The notes beneath the pieces are model-generated. The model had not been told where the DNA came from. It made no database searches and saw only the letters and a program-made list of their open reading frames with translations. From Rickettsiaceae bacterium (GTDB taxonomy: Bacteria; Pseudomonadota; Alphaproteobacteria; Rickettsiales; UBA6187), in NCBI GenBank assembly GCA_021323415.1, contig JAJONM010000019.1, forward strand, positions 1 to 40,358: DNA of 40,358 nucleotides. Direction: 5' to 3'. Shown piece after piece: positions 33,833 to 40,358 of the stretch. How positions within the stretch are numbered: position 1 is the first letter of the stretch; every line of letters starts with the position of its first letter. The position numbers and the translations under genes are program-made.

Positions 33833-33857
33833 GGGCTGCTTTTGCAGCCCTTTTTTT
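33833..33857 (+). terminator. Rho-independent terminator
   Basis: GGGCTGC (33833-33839) pairs with GCAGCCC (33844-33850) around a TTTT loop and is followed by seven T (33851-33857), a strong intrinsic terminator. It lies between the 65-residue gene and the fibre gene, so some late transcription may stop here or be antiterminated. The start of the fibre gene follows only 20 bases later. Confidence 0.85.
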
Positions 33858-33877
33858 ATGAGCGTCGGAGATACGAT

Positions 33878-35065
33878 ATGCCTACTATTGAAGATATTTT
33901 AAGTGATATTTCTGCCGAGATAGCGCAGCTTTCTGGTGATGTAACTTCTATAGGAAATGCCAGTACAATTAACGCTGGGCTTGTAAAAGTTGCAAATCAG
34001 GTGGCTCCAGAAGATTCGTCTGTACCTACTGTAGCATTCCTGAAAAATAGAAATATCATTGGAGAAAATGGTGAAGCCAGAGGTGGTTTGCCTCAGGCTC
34101 AGCTCGAACAGGTTGCCGCACTTCCAGCAATAGAAATACTAGATGCTTTGGCTTCACTACCTACAAATCTTTCCGGTTTATCAGGAAGGATTATTGCGGT
34201 AAATGCCACAGGAGATGGGTACGAGATAATTGTCGCCCCATCAGGTGGTGGCAGCTTAGCTGATGGCGAAGTAATTACAGTTAAAATTGCCAATAAAGCC
34301 ATAACTCTCGCAAAGATGGCCGATGGTACGCCTGGAAAATACTTAAAATATAATAATATTACTGGGGCTATTGAAGAAACAGATGTAGTAGCAAATATAG
34401 CTGATAATAGTATCAGCACTAATAAACTGCTAAACAAAAATGTTACCCTGGAAAAAATGGCCGATGGTACACCAGGTAAAATTCTAAGGTATAACAGCAC
34501 CACAGGAGTTATTGAAGAAACTGATATTGCCACTCTTACCAGTGGTATGGCACATATTTTGCGCCAAACTATACCAGGATCTATTTCCCAACTTGATATT
34601 GAGGATGCCTCATTATTTAATGGTACTTATAAACAGTTAATGATTATCGGTTCTGGAATACGGCCTGTTACACAAAGTAATGGTGCTGGCCACTTTCTTT
34701 GTAGGGTGAAGACTGGTGGTGGGTATCAAACTGCAGATTATAATTCTTCAGGACATGACGCCCCTAATAACGGTGGTCATAATGTTTATTCCGAAAATAG
34801 CGCAATATTACTGGTTCCAATGTGGAGCAGTAATTATCATTGGACAGATTTTACTACCACAATAACAAATCCTGCTTCAACAGGGCTACCACGTTCAGTA
34901 TTCTTAACTTTTGGCAGCGAAACAAATGATGGGAATCAGTCTGGAAATTCAACGGCAGCAGGCTCTTACAGGTTTACCAATACTTTACCATTACAAGGGC
35001 TAAGATTTTACTATAATTCTGACAATATGCTGGCCGGTACAATAGATATTTATGGCCTGAAATAG
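33878..35065 (+). CDS. Tail fibre/receptor-binding protein with internal repeat
   Basis: A 395-residue protein. I chose the ATG at 33878 because GGAG lies 7 bases upstream; the frame opens at 33830 inside the terminator, which cannot be right. The N-terminal ~120 residues include coiled or helical segments (LSDISAEIAQLSGDVTSIG). An internal duplication, MADGTPGKYLKYNNITGAIE and MADGTPGKILRYNSTTGVIE, lies at about residues 147-171 and 194-218. The C-terminal ~170 residues are beta-rich with GHDAPNNGGHN and look like a receptor-binding tip. It is flanked by two genes sharing an assembly-like domain, which supports a fibre role. The exact receptor is unknown. Confidence 0.6.
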   Translation: MPTIEDILSDISAEIAQLSGDVTSIGNASTINAGLVKVANQVAPEDSSVPTVAFLKNRNIIGENGEARGGLPQAQLEQVAALPAIEILDALASLPTNLSGLSGRIIAVNATGDGYEIIVAPSGGGSLADGEVITVKIANKAITLAKMADGTPGKYLKYNNITGAIEETDVVANIADNSISTNKLLNKNVTLEKMADGTPGKILRYNSTTGVIEETDIATLTSGMAHILRQTIPGSISQLDIEDASLFNGTYKQLMIIGSGIRPVTQSNGAGHFLCRVKTGGGYQTADYNSSGHDAPNNGGHNVYSENSAILLVPMWSSNYHWTDFTTTITNPASTGLPRSVFLTFGSETNDGNQSGNSTAAGSYRFTNTLPLQGLRFYYNSDNMLAGTIDIYGLK

Positions 35066-35179
35066 CATTCGATTCCAACAACCGTAACCATCTTTGCTGG
35101 TAACCTTGTTAAATGTTTTTTAGATTTTACGGGTTTTTTAATTATCTTTCTTCTTACTCATCTAAACTGGAGAACTACT

Positions 35180-35710
35180 ATGCCTGTAATACATGATGGT
35201 ACAAATGTGCCTGACACTACACCTTGCGGAATGAATACCGGAACGTATCCACGACTTGATGAAGAAGGCAACCCACTTCCAGGCCATGGTGTTTATCCGC
35301 TTACCGGCGATGATCTTGCCGATTATAACGCGCGTATTGCAGCGGCACAGGCCAGTGCGTTTCCGAATGCAAAACAACGCAAACTTATTGAACTGGAAGC
35401 TGTCAGGCACGTAAAACAATATGCTAACGTTGCCTATGGCGACAATACCTATAACGCAGGCCAGGTAGCCAGGGCAAACCTTACTGCTATGCTTCTATCT
35501 TTTGATTTAAGTGCCAAGACTGATGATTTCTGGCTGGATACTTTTAACAACCAGGTGATCCTGACAAAAGTACAGTTCCAGGAATTGTTTGATGCCATGT
35601 TTGCCTCCCAGCAAAATGCTTATATGACTGAAAGTACAAAGCACCAGGAAATTGCTGCTTTGACTACAGTTGCTGACGTTGAGGCTTATGATGTTAATAC
35701 TGGCTGGTAA
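35180..35710 (+). CDS. Tail-fibre assembly-like protein (DUF4376-type C-terminus)
   Basis: A 176-residue protein. Residues 1-50 carry the module shared with the 33621 gene (IHDGTNVPDTTPCG, PLPGHGVYPLTGDDLADY). The rest is helical, with RKLIELEAVRHVKQYANVAYG and QVILTKVQFQELFDAMFASQQN, resembling the DUF4376-like domain found in fibre-assembly chaperones. GGAG lies before the ATG. It follows the fibre gene by 114 bases in which I see no gene. Likely a chaperone or cap for the fibre. Confidence 0.65.
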   Translation: MPVIHDGTNVPDTTPCGMNTGTYPRLDEEGNPLPGHGVYPLTGDDLADYNARIAAAQASAFPNAKQRKLIELEAVRHVKQYANVAYGDNTYNAGQVARANLTAMLLSFDLSAKTDDFWLDTFNNQVILTKVQFQELFDAMFASQQNAYMTESTKHQEIAALTTVADVEAYDVNTGW

Positions 35711-35718
35711 TAAACAAG

Positions 35719-35774
35719 GGGCAAGGAACGCATGTAGTAAACAAGTAGGGGATAGATGTTTTCTTCCCTTGCCC
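35719..35774. other. 8-bp inverted repeat upstream of the sheath gene
   Basis: GGGCAAGG (35719-35726) is complementary to CCTTGCCC (35767-35774), with a 40-base gap. It sits between the fibre-assembly gene and the sheath start at 35807. It is followed by TATTTT, so it could act as a weak terminator or attenuator. The long loop makes either role uncertain. Confidence 0.3.
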
Positions 35775-35806
35775 TATTTTCTAACCATATATTGGAGCTC
35801 GTTACA

Positions 35807-36985
35807 ATGCCAGAACAATTTCTGCACGGCGTGGAAGTCGTGCAAATAGATACAGGTGCGCGGCCAATACGTTCTGTCAGGTCTTCTGTTATCGGCCTGA
35901 TAGGTACTGCGCCAGATGCTGACGCTGTAGCCTTTCCACTTAATACCCCTGTGCTTATTGCAGGCAACAGGACAGAAGCGGCATTGCTTGGCAATACCGG
36001 AACTCTTCCTGCTGCAATAGATGGGATCTTTGACCAGGCTGGGGCGGTAGTTGTCGTTGTGCGCGTAGAAAAAGGCGCAGATGAAGATGCTACTATCGGT
36101 AATATTATCGGTGGTGTGGATACCCAGACGGGCCAGTATCAGGGAGTGCAGGCATTCCTTGGCGCAGAAAGCATTGTGCATGTTTCCCCGCGAATTCTCA
36201 TTGCTACTGGCTTCACACATCAACGACCAGATGGTGATGCAAATCCGGTAGTTGCAGAGCTGCTTGGAATTGCTGAAAGGCTTCGCGCGGTTATTATTGC
36301 TGACGGGCCAGATACTAATGATGCAGATGCTATAACTTATCGCGGTGATTGGGGCAGCCCAAGGGTTTACGTAGTAGATCCGCATGTTAAAATATTTAAT
36401 ACCGCTACAGATACTGTAGTGGTAGAGCCTGCCAGCGCGCGCGTGGCTGGTCTTATAGCTAAAACTGATAATGATCTTGGCTTCTGGTGGTCGCCATCTA
36501 ACAAGGTTATTAATGGTATTGTTGGCACCAGCAGGCCAATTGATTTTACCCTTGGTGATACTAATGCCCGTGCAAACCTGCTAAATGAAAATGAAGTGGC
36601 AACTATTATCAGGCAAGATGGTTATAGGCTCTGGGGTAACAGGACCACTTCGGATGATCCTAAATGGGCATTTCTCTCAGTGCGAAGAACTGCTGATATT
36701 ATTAATGACAGCTTACTACGTGCTCATTTATGGGCGGTAGATAGGAATATTACCAAAACCTATATCGAAGATGTTTTGGAAGGTGTTACTGCTTATCTTG
36801 CTAATCTTAAAGCGCAAGGTGCTATATTGGGTGGCAGGGCATTTGCTGATCCTGAATTAAATACTCCGGCAAATATATCAGATGGTAAAGTGTTCTTTGA
36901 TTTTGAATTTACACCGCCATATCCGGCAGAGCATATTACTTTCCGTAGCCATTTGGTTAATGATTACATTTCAGAAATTCTGTAG
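35807..36985 (+). CDS. Contractile tail sheath protein (P2 FI-like)
   Basis: A 392-residue sheath protein. I chose the ATG at 35807 because GGAG lies 9 bases upstream; an earlier in-frame TTG/ATG region at 35756 lacks this. Signatures include FLHGVEVVQIDTGARPIRSV, GLIGTAPDAD, the C-terminal LEGVTAYLANLKAQGAILGGRAFAD and a final FRSHLVNDYISEI. Subunits form the helical sheath that contracts to drive the tube. It lies before the tube protein as in P2. This proves the phage is of myovirus type. Confidence 0.92.
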   Translation: MPEQFLHGVEVVQIDTGARPIRSVRSSVIGLIGTAPDADAVAFPLNTPVLIAGNRTEAALLGNTGTLPAAIDGIFDQAGAVVVVVRVEKGADEDATIGNIIGGVDTQTGQYQGVQAFLGAESIVHVSPRILIATGFTHQRPDGDANPVVAELLGIAERLRAVIIADGPDTNDADAITYRGDWGSPRVYVVDPHVKIFNTATDTVVVEPASARVAGLIAKTDNDLGFWWSPSNKVINGIVGTSRPIDFTLGDTNARANLLNENEVATIIRQDGYRLWGNRTTSDDPKWAFLSVRRTADIINDSLLRAHLWAVDRNITKTYIEDVLEGVTAYLANLKAQGAILGGRAFADPELNTPANISDGKVFFDFEFTPPYPAEHITFRSHLVNDYISEIL

Positions 36986-36993
36986 GAGGCGTT

Positions 36994-37494
36994 ATGATTC
37001 CTAAAATATTAAAGAACTTTAATGCCTTTGTTGATGGTCGTGGCTATGCAGGCCGTGTGGATGAGATAGTATTGCCGAAGCTTACTGTAAAAACAGAAGA
37101 GCATCGTGCTGGCGGCATGGACGTACCTGTAGAAATTGACATGGGTATGGAAAAACTTGAGGCAGAGATTACCTTCGCCGAATATGATGCCCAGTTATTT
37201 AGATTATTTGGCCTTACAGATGGAAACGCTGTTTCCCTTACTTTGCGTGGAGCAATACAGGCCGATGGCGAAGCTGAACCTATTGTAATTAACCTGCGTG
37301 GTTCTTTCCGTGAGCTGGATGCCGGCACATGGAAGGCTGGAGATAAAGCTACTTTAAAATGTATGGTGGCTGTGCGGTATTATCGGCTTACAGTGAGCGG
37401 TGATAGCGTAATTGAAATTGACGCAGAAAATATGATCCGTATTATCGGCGGTGAAGATCAGATGGTTTCCATCAGGCAGGCGATAGGTATTTAA
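36994..37494 (+). CDS. Major tail tube protein (P2 FII-like)
   Basis: A 166-residue tube protein with GGAGGCG before its ATG, 8 bases after the sheath stop. The N-terminus IPKILKNFNAFVDGRGYAGRVDEIVLP and the segment VEIDMGMEKLEAEITFAEYD are typical of FII proteins. It forms the inner tube. Its stop overlaps the ATG of a 38-residue reading frame (TAATG at 37492). Confidence 0.92.
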   Translation: MIPKILKNFNAFVDGRGYAGRVDEIVLPKLTVKTEEHRAGGMDVPVEIDMGMEKLEAEITFAEYDAQLFRLFGLTDGNAVSLTLRGAIQADGEAEPIVINLRGSFRELDAGTWKAGDKATLKCMVAVRYYRLTVSGDSVIEIDAENMIRIIGGEDQMVSIRQAIGI

Positions 37495-37610
37495 TGTTTA
37501 AGTTTTTCAAAAGCATATTTACAAAGCTGAATAGTTTATTACGAGAAGAGGATGATAACTCCAGGGTAACACCTTATTCAGATCTAAAGAACATATTCCG
37601 CAAGAGTTAG
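37494..37610 (+). CDS. Small 38-residue ORF overlapping the tube gene's stop
   Basis: A 38-codon frame, MFKFFKSIFTKLNSLLREED onward, ending at TAG 37608-37610. It starts with the TAATG overlap of the tube gene, the mark of coupled translation. The first ~17 residues are amphipathic and basic. It lies in the 160-base gap between the tube and gpE genes, where P2 has no such gene. It may be a real small tail-module protein or chance; there is no other support. Confidence 0.35.
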   Translation: MFKFFKSIFTKLNSLLREEDDNSRVTPYSDLKNIFRKS

Positions 37611-37655
37611 CGGACATCCATTCCATTTTTATCAACCTGAATTATGAGGATTGCC

Positions 37656-37916
37656 ATGCAAGCCATTACATTATCTATGCCTATTACTGTTTCTGAAACA
37701 ACTTACAACGTACTTAATATCCGCCGTCCTAAAGTACGTGATCGCTTAGCCGTGGAACGTGTAAAAAAGACTGATGCGGAAAAGGAAATCGCCATGATTG
37801 CCAACCTTGCCGAAGTTACCGTTGAAGTTATAGAGGAACTGGATCTTGCCGACTATAGCAAAGTGCAAGAGGTATTACAGGATTTTTTATCCCCTCAGCC
37901 AGCGACCTCAGAATAG
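37656..37916 (+). CDS. Tail assembly protein E (P2 gpE-like), zero-frame product
   Basis: An 86-residue protein. I chose the ATG at 37656 because TGAGGA lies 5-6 bases upstream; a start at 37644 is also open. It has a beta-rich start (ITLSMPITVSETTYNVLNIRRPKV) and a charged helix with KKTDAEKEIAMIANLAEVT. P2-type E proteins help assemble the tail with the tape measure, in two forms: E, and E+E' made by -1 frameshifting. The zero-frame stop is TAG at 37914. The slippery site TTTTTTA lies at 37883. Confidence 0.8.
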   Translation: MQAITLSMPITVSETTYNVLNIRRPKVRDRLAVERVKKTDAEKEIAMIANLAEVTVEVIEELDLADYSKVQEVLQDFLSPQPATSE

Positions 37917-38035
37917 CAGTAATATCCCTTTCCTCTGTAACTGGAGGAGGCATACAGCAGTTTCTTGATATGGAATTAGAAGAACTGTACTTGTGGCTGA
38001 AATCTGCCAGAACCTTTACCAATAAAAATACATGA
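37656..38035 (+). CDS. Tail assembly protein E+E' made by -1 ribosomal frameshift
   Basis: A predicted 126-residue product: 78 residues of E up to the TTA codon, then 48 more in the -1 frame (37889-38032), ending in TGA at 38033-38035, which overlaps the tape measure ATG. The -1 frame has no stop from the slippery site to this point. Its second half includes FLDMELEELYLWLKSARTF, the Trp/Glu pattern of P2 gpE'. The heptamer T TTT TTA (37883-37889) and an SD-like AAGAGG (37867-37872) 10 bases before it are as in known -1 sites. P2 E/E' is the established precedent; here it is predicted. Confidence 0.75.
37883..37889 (+). promoter_or_regulatory. Slippery heptamer TTTTTTA for -1 frameshifting
   Basis: In the E frame the codons read GAT TTT TTA, so the heptamer T TTT TTA fits X XXY YYZ with X and Y both T. 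AAGAGG at 37867-37872, 10 bases upstream, could pair with the 16S rRNA tail and push the ribosome back, as in dnaX. The -1 frame then stays open to 38035. P2 uses a run of six T at the same place in its E gene. Confidence 0.75.
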
Positions 38036-40358
38036 GTAAATCCCATATATTATCCGTAACCATTGGTGCCGCGCTCCAGGGAAGTTTTGGTGCTGCTCTC
38101 AGCAAAGGTGAAAACCAGATTACAAGGCTTGGTGGTGCCATTAAGAATCTGGAGGGTAACTCCAGCCGCCTGACATCTTTCCGTAATCTTAAAACTGATG
38201 TTGGCACCACTATGAGCAGATGGAAATCTGCGGAAGGCCAGGTCAGGAACCTTGCACTGGAAATGGCCAGAACTGCAAATCCTACACAATCTATGCAACG
38301 GGAATTTGAAAAAGCAGTAAATACTGCCGCACGTGCCAAGGATGCTTATTTTAAAAAACGCGATGCACTAAATAAAGTGCGCACTGAGATGGGCAAAGCC
38401 GGACAGAGTGCACAAAACCTGCAAGGACAGCAAGCCCGTCTTGGTGCTTCCGTTACAAAATTGCAGTCAAAATATATAGCACTTGGCCAAACCATACAAA
38501 GGGGTGAGGCTATAAAAGCCCAACGCGCCCATTTGCGTGGCCAGCTATTTGATATGATAGCGTTGGGGGCTGCCATAGGAGCACCTTTGAAAGCCGCAAT
38601 AGATTTTGAAAGCGCGATGGCTGATGTACGTAAGGTAGTAACATTCAAAGATGAAAAAAACGGCCTGAAGAACTTTGGTAATGTAATTAAGGACATGGCT
38701 CGTAACATACCTATTTCTGCAGCTGGATTAGCTCAGATAGCCGCAGCTGGCGGCCAGCTTGGAATATCAGAAACAAACCTGCCGGAATTTGTGGATCTGG
38801 CAGCAAAAATGGCCACAGCGTTTGATATGCTTCCCGATGAAGCAGGCGATACAATGGCAAAGTTATCCAATATTTTTAATATTCCAATAAATGAAATGAA
38901 CAAATTGGGAGATGCAATAAACCATCTTTCCGATAACACCGCCGCAAAAGCAAAAGACATAATTCCTGTCCTTGCCAGGGCGGGCGCGCAGGCAAAGGAT
39001 TTTGGCCTTAGCGCAGAACAGACAGCGGCACTGGCCGATAGTTTTGTTGCATTGGGTAAACAGCCGCAAGTGGCAGGTACTGCTATAAATGCACTGCTTC
39101 TAAGGCTTAATACTGCAGATAAACAAGGAGCAAACTTTCAACGCGGTCTGGCTGCCATTGGGTATGAAGCAAATGATTTTAAAGATTCTATTAAAAATGA
39201 TGCACAAGGCGCGTTGTTATCCTTCCTTGAAACATTATCGGTAGTCGAAAAACAGGAACGCGCTGGCATATTATCCGATTTGTTCGGATTAGAATATGCG
39301 GATGATATTTCCCTTCTGGCTGGCAATGTTTCCAAATACAAGGAAACACTGGCATTGTTAGGACAGGAGAAAAAGCATAATTCCATGCAACGTGAATTTA
39401 TTAACCGCTCCGATACTGCCGCAAATAAACTTCAATTGCTTAAAAATTCTTTTGTAGAAATCGGGGTTAATATCGGTGAAACACTTATACCGCCACTTAA
39501 AGTGGTTGTAGATGGCTTTCGTTCTTTTACAGGCATCATAGCTTCCGCTGTACAGGCAGTGCCACTTTTAAGTAGCACAGTATTCGGGGTTATATTTTCC
39601 CTGATAGGACTTAAAATAGCATCCATAGGCCTTGCCTATGTCTGGACATTTGTCACAGGCGGGGTATTGCTGGTAAGAAGGGCATTACTTGCAATTGGAA
39701 TTGAAGCCACACTTGCCGGATTGAAGTTTCAGGGTTTTAACGCAATATCCCTTGTTACTTCAATCAGGCTTAAAGCTCTGGCAATTGGTCAGAGGCTGAT
39801 TACTTTATGGGGAATACTCGGTAACGCAGTAGCATTTGCAAGTACCAGATTGCTTACCTTTAATGCAGTATCGCTTGTCACTGCAGGACGTATCAGATTA
39901 TTTGCCTTCGGCGACATGATAAAATCTTTTGCCATAGGTCTTATTTCTTTGGCTGGAAGCGCGATACCTATAGTAATTGGTGGGCTTAGAGCTTTGACAG
40001 TTGCGTTAATGACTAATCCTATTGGATTGGTAATTGGCGGTCTTGCTATTGCGGCTGGGCTTATAATTGCAAACTGGGATAAAGTTAAGAGTTTCTTTGC
40101 TACTATATGGGAGCCAGTTAAGCCAGTATGGGAAGCTTTTGCAAACTGGATTGGCAATTTCTGGAAAATTATCAGCACGCCCTTTACTGCACTAGGAAAA
40201 GTATTTGCATTTCTTTCTGGCTCTAAGAGCCTGGAAACTAATATTACAGGAACACAGGAAGCTTCTGGAGATAAGGATAAAAATCAAAATATCCTGCCAG
40301 AGGAATCATCTTTTGGCTTGAATGGAATTCCACCACTTTCAAATATTCAAAATACCCA
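38032..40358 (+). CDS. Tail tape measure protein (P2 gpT-like), truncated by window end
   Basis: An open frame of at least 775 codons that begins with ATGA overlapping the E' stop and runs off the right edge with no stop. Residues ~1-170 are helical and basic. Then comes DFESAMADVRKVVTFKDEKN, with ARNIPISAAGLAQIAAAGGQ and LALGKQPQVAGTA-like segments: the tape measure core signature. Hydrophobic segments occur after about residue 490 (SSTVFGVIFSLIGLKIASIG, then VIGGLAIAAGLIIANWD), as expected for a pore-forming part. It sets tail length and is ejected with DNA. It follows E/E' as in P2. Confidence 0.9.
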   Translation, partial: MSKSHILSVTIGAALQGSFGAALSKGENQITRLGGAIKNLEGNSSRLTSFRNLKTDVGTTMSRWKSAEGQVRNLALEMARTANPTQSMQREFEKAVNTAARAKDAYFKKRDALNKVRTEMGKAGQSAQNLQGQQARLGASVTKLQSKYIALGQTIQRGEAIKAQRAHLRGQLFDMIALGAAIGAPLKAAIDFESAMADVRKVVTFKDEKNGLKNFGNVIKDMARNIPISAAGLAQIAAAGGQLGISETNLPEFVDLAAKMATAFDMLPDEAGDTMAKLSNIFNIPINEMNKLGDAINHLSDNTAAKAKDIIPVLARAGAQAKDFGLSAEQTAALADSFVALGKQPQVAGTAINALLLRLNTADKQGANFQRGLAAIGYEANDFKDSIKNDAQGALLSFLETLSVVEKQERAGILSDLFGLEYADDISLLAGNVSKYKETLALLGQEKKHNSMQREFINRSDTAANKLQLLKNSFVEIGVNIGETLIPPLKVVVDGFRSFTGIIASAVQAVPLLSSTVFGVIFSLIGLKIASIGLAYVWTFVTGGVLLVRRALLAIGIEATLAGLKFQGFNAISLVTSIRLKALAIGQRLITLWGILGNAVAFASTRLLTFNAVSLVTAGRIRLFAFGDMIKSFAIGLISLAGSAIPIVIGGLRALTVALMTNPIGLVIGGLAIAAGLIIANWDKVKSFFATIWEPVKPVWEAFANWIGNFWKIISTPFTALGKVFAFLSGSKSLETNITGTQEASGDKDKNQNILPEESSFGLNGIPPLSNIQNT

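Noticed and set aside
1..40358. tRNA or rRNA genes, CRISPR arrays, insertion sequences
   Set aside because: I saw no cloverleaf, rRNA segment, regular repeat-spacer array or transposase. tRNA detection by eye is weak, so a tRNA scan would still be worth running.

Overview
The window looks like chromosomal DNA of a low-to-moderate GC Gram-negative bacterium carrying most of a tailed-phage genome (prophage). An alphaproteobacterial host is my best guess. It rests on phage gene families I associate with alphaproteobacterial prophages (DUF6511-, DUF6362- and DUF6900-like) and on the alpha-type cold-shock fold of one host protein. No rRNA or tRNA is visible to anchor taxonomy.

Region 1 (1-8346, all + strand) is host or accessory DNA. 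It holds the C-terminal part of a phenylacetate-CoA-ligase-like adenylating enzyme, a diheme cytochrome c lipoprotein, a cold-shock-domain/CbrC fusion, two small exported proteins, a PD-(D/E)XK nuclease-like protein and a large membrane protein. Region 2 (8366-9049) is a UmuD-like autoprotease on the - strand, with a divergent control region. I place the left prophage edge near here. No integrase, att site, lysis gene or classical CI/Cro pair is visible, so these must lie outside the window or be missing.

Region 3 (9050-18306, + strand) is the early/replication module. In order it has an AlpA-like HTH protein, a Sak4-like ATPase, a DUF669-like ssDNA-binding protein, a DEAH helicase with a zinc ribbon, a DUF6511 protein, a Cas4/RecB-like Fe-S exonuclease and a TOPRIM-RepA primase-helicase. 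Most neighbours overlap by ATGA or TAATG. Just after the primase lies a non-coding block dense in GGGAA/TTCCC motifs, a good candidate replication origin. A 9-bp tandem repeat and a structured AT-rich gap follow at 18307-18647.

Region 4 (18648-24647) is DNA modification and packaging: a ParB-N4/N6 methyltransferase, a - strand DUF6900 gene, a C5-cytosine methyltransferase whose recognition region is open in two frames, TerS, and a TerL broken by an internal deletion plus frameshift. Region 5 (23983-29701) is a lambda-type head: gpW, portal, S49 protease/scaffold, decoration protein D, major capsid E, FII-like and Z-like joiners. A - strand membrane moron is inserted before the portal.

Region 6 (29701-end) is a P2-type contractile tail: terminator-like, V, PAAR, W, J, I, fibre genes, sheath FI, tube FII, E/E' with a TTTTTTA slippery site, and a tape measure running off the right edge. 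The phage is therefore a mosaic myovirus with a lambda-like capsid and P2-like tail. As read, its terminase lesion should make the prophage unable to package its own DNA, unless the lesion is an assembly error.
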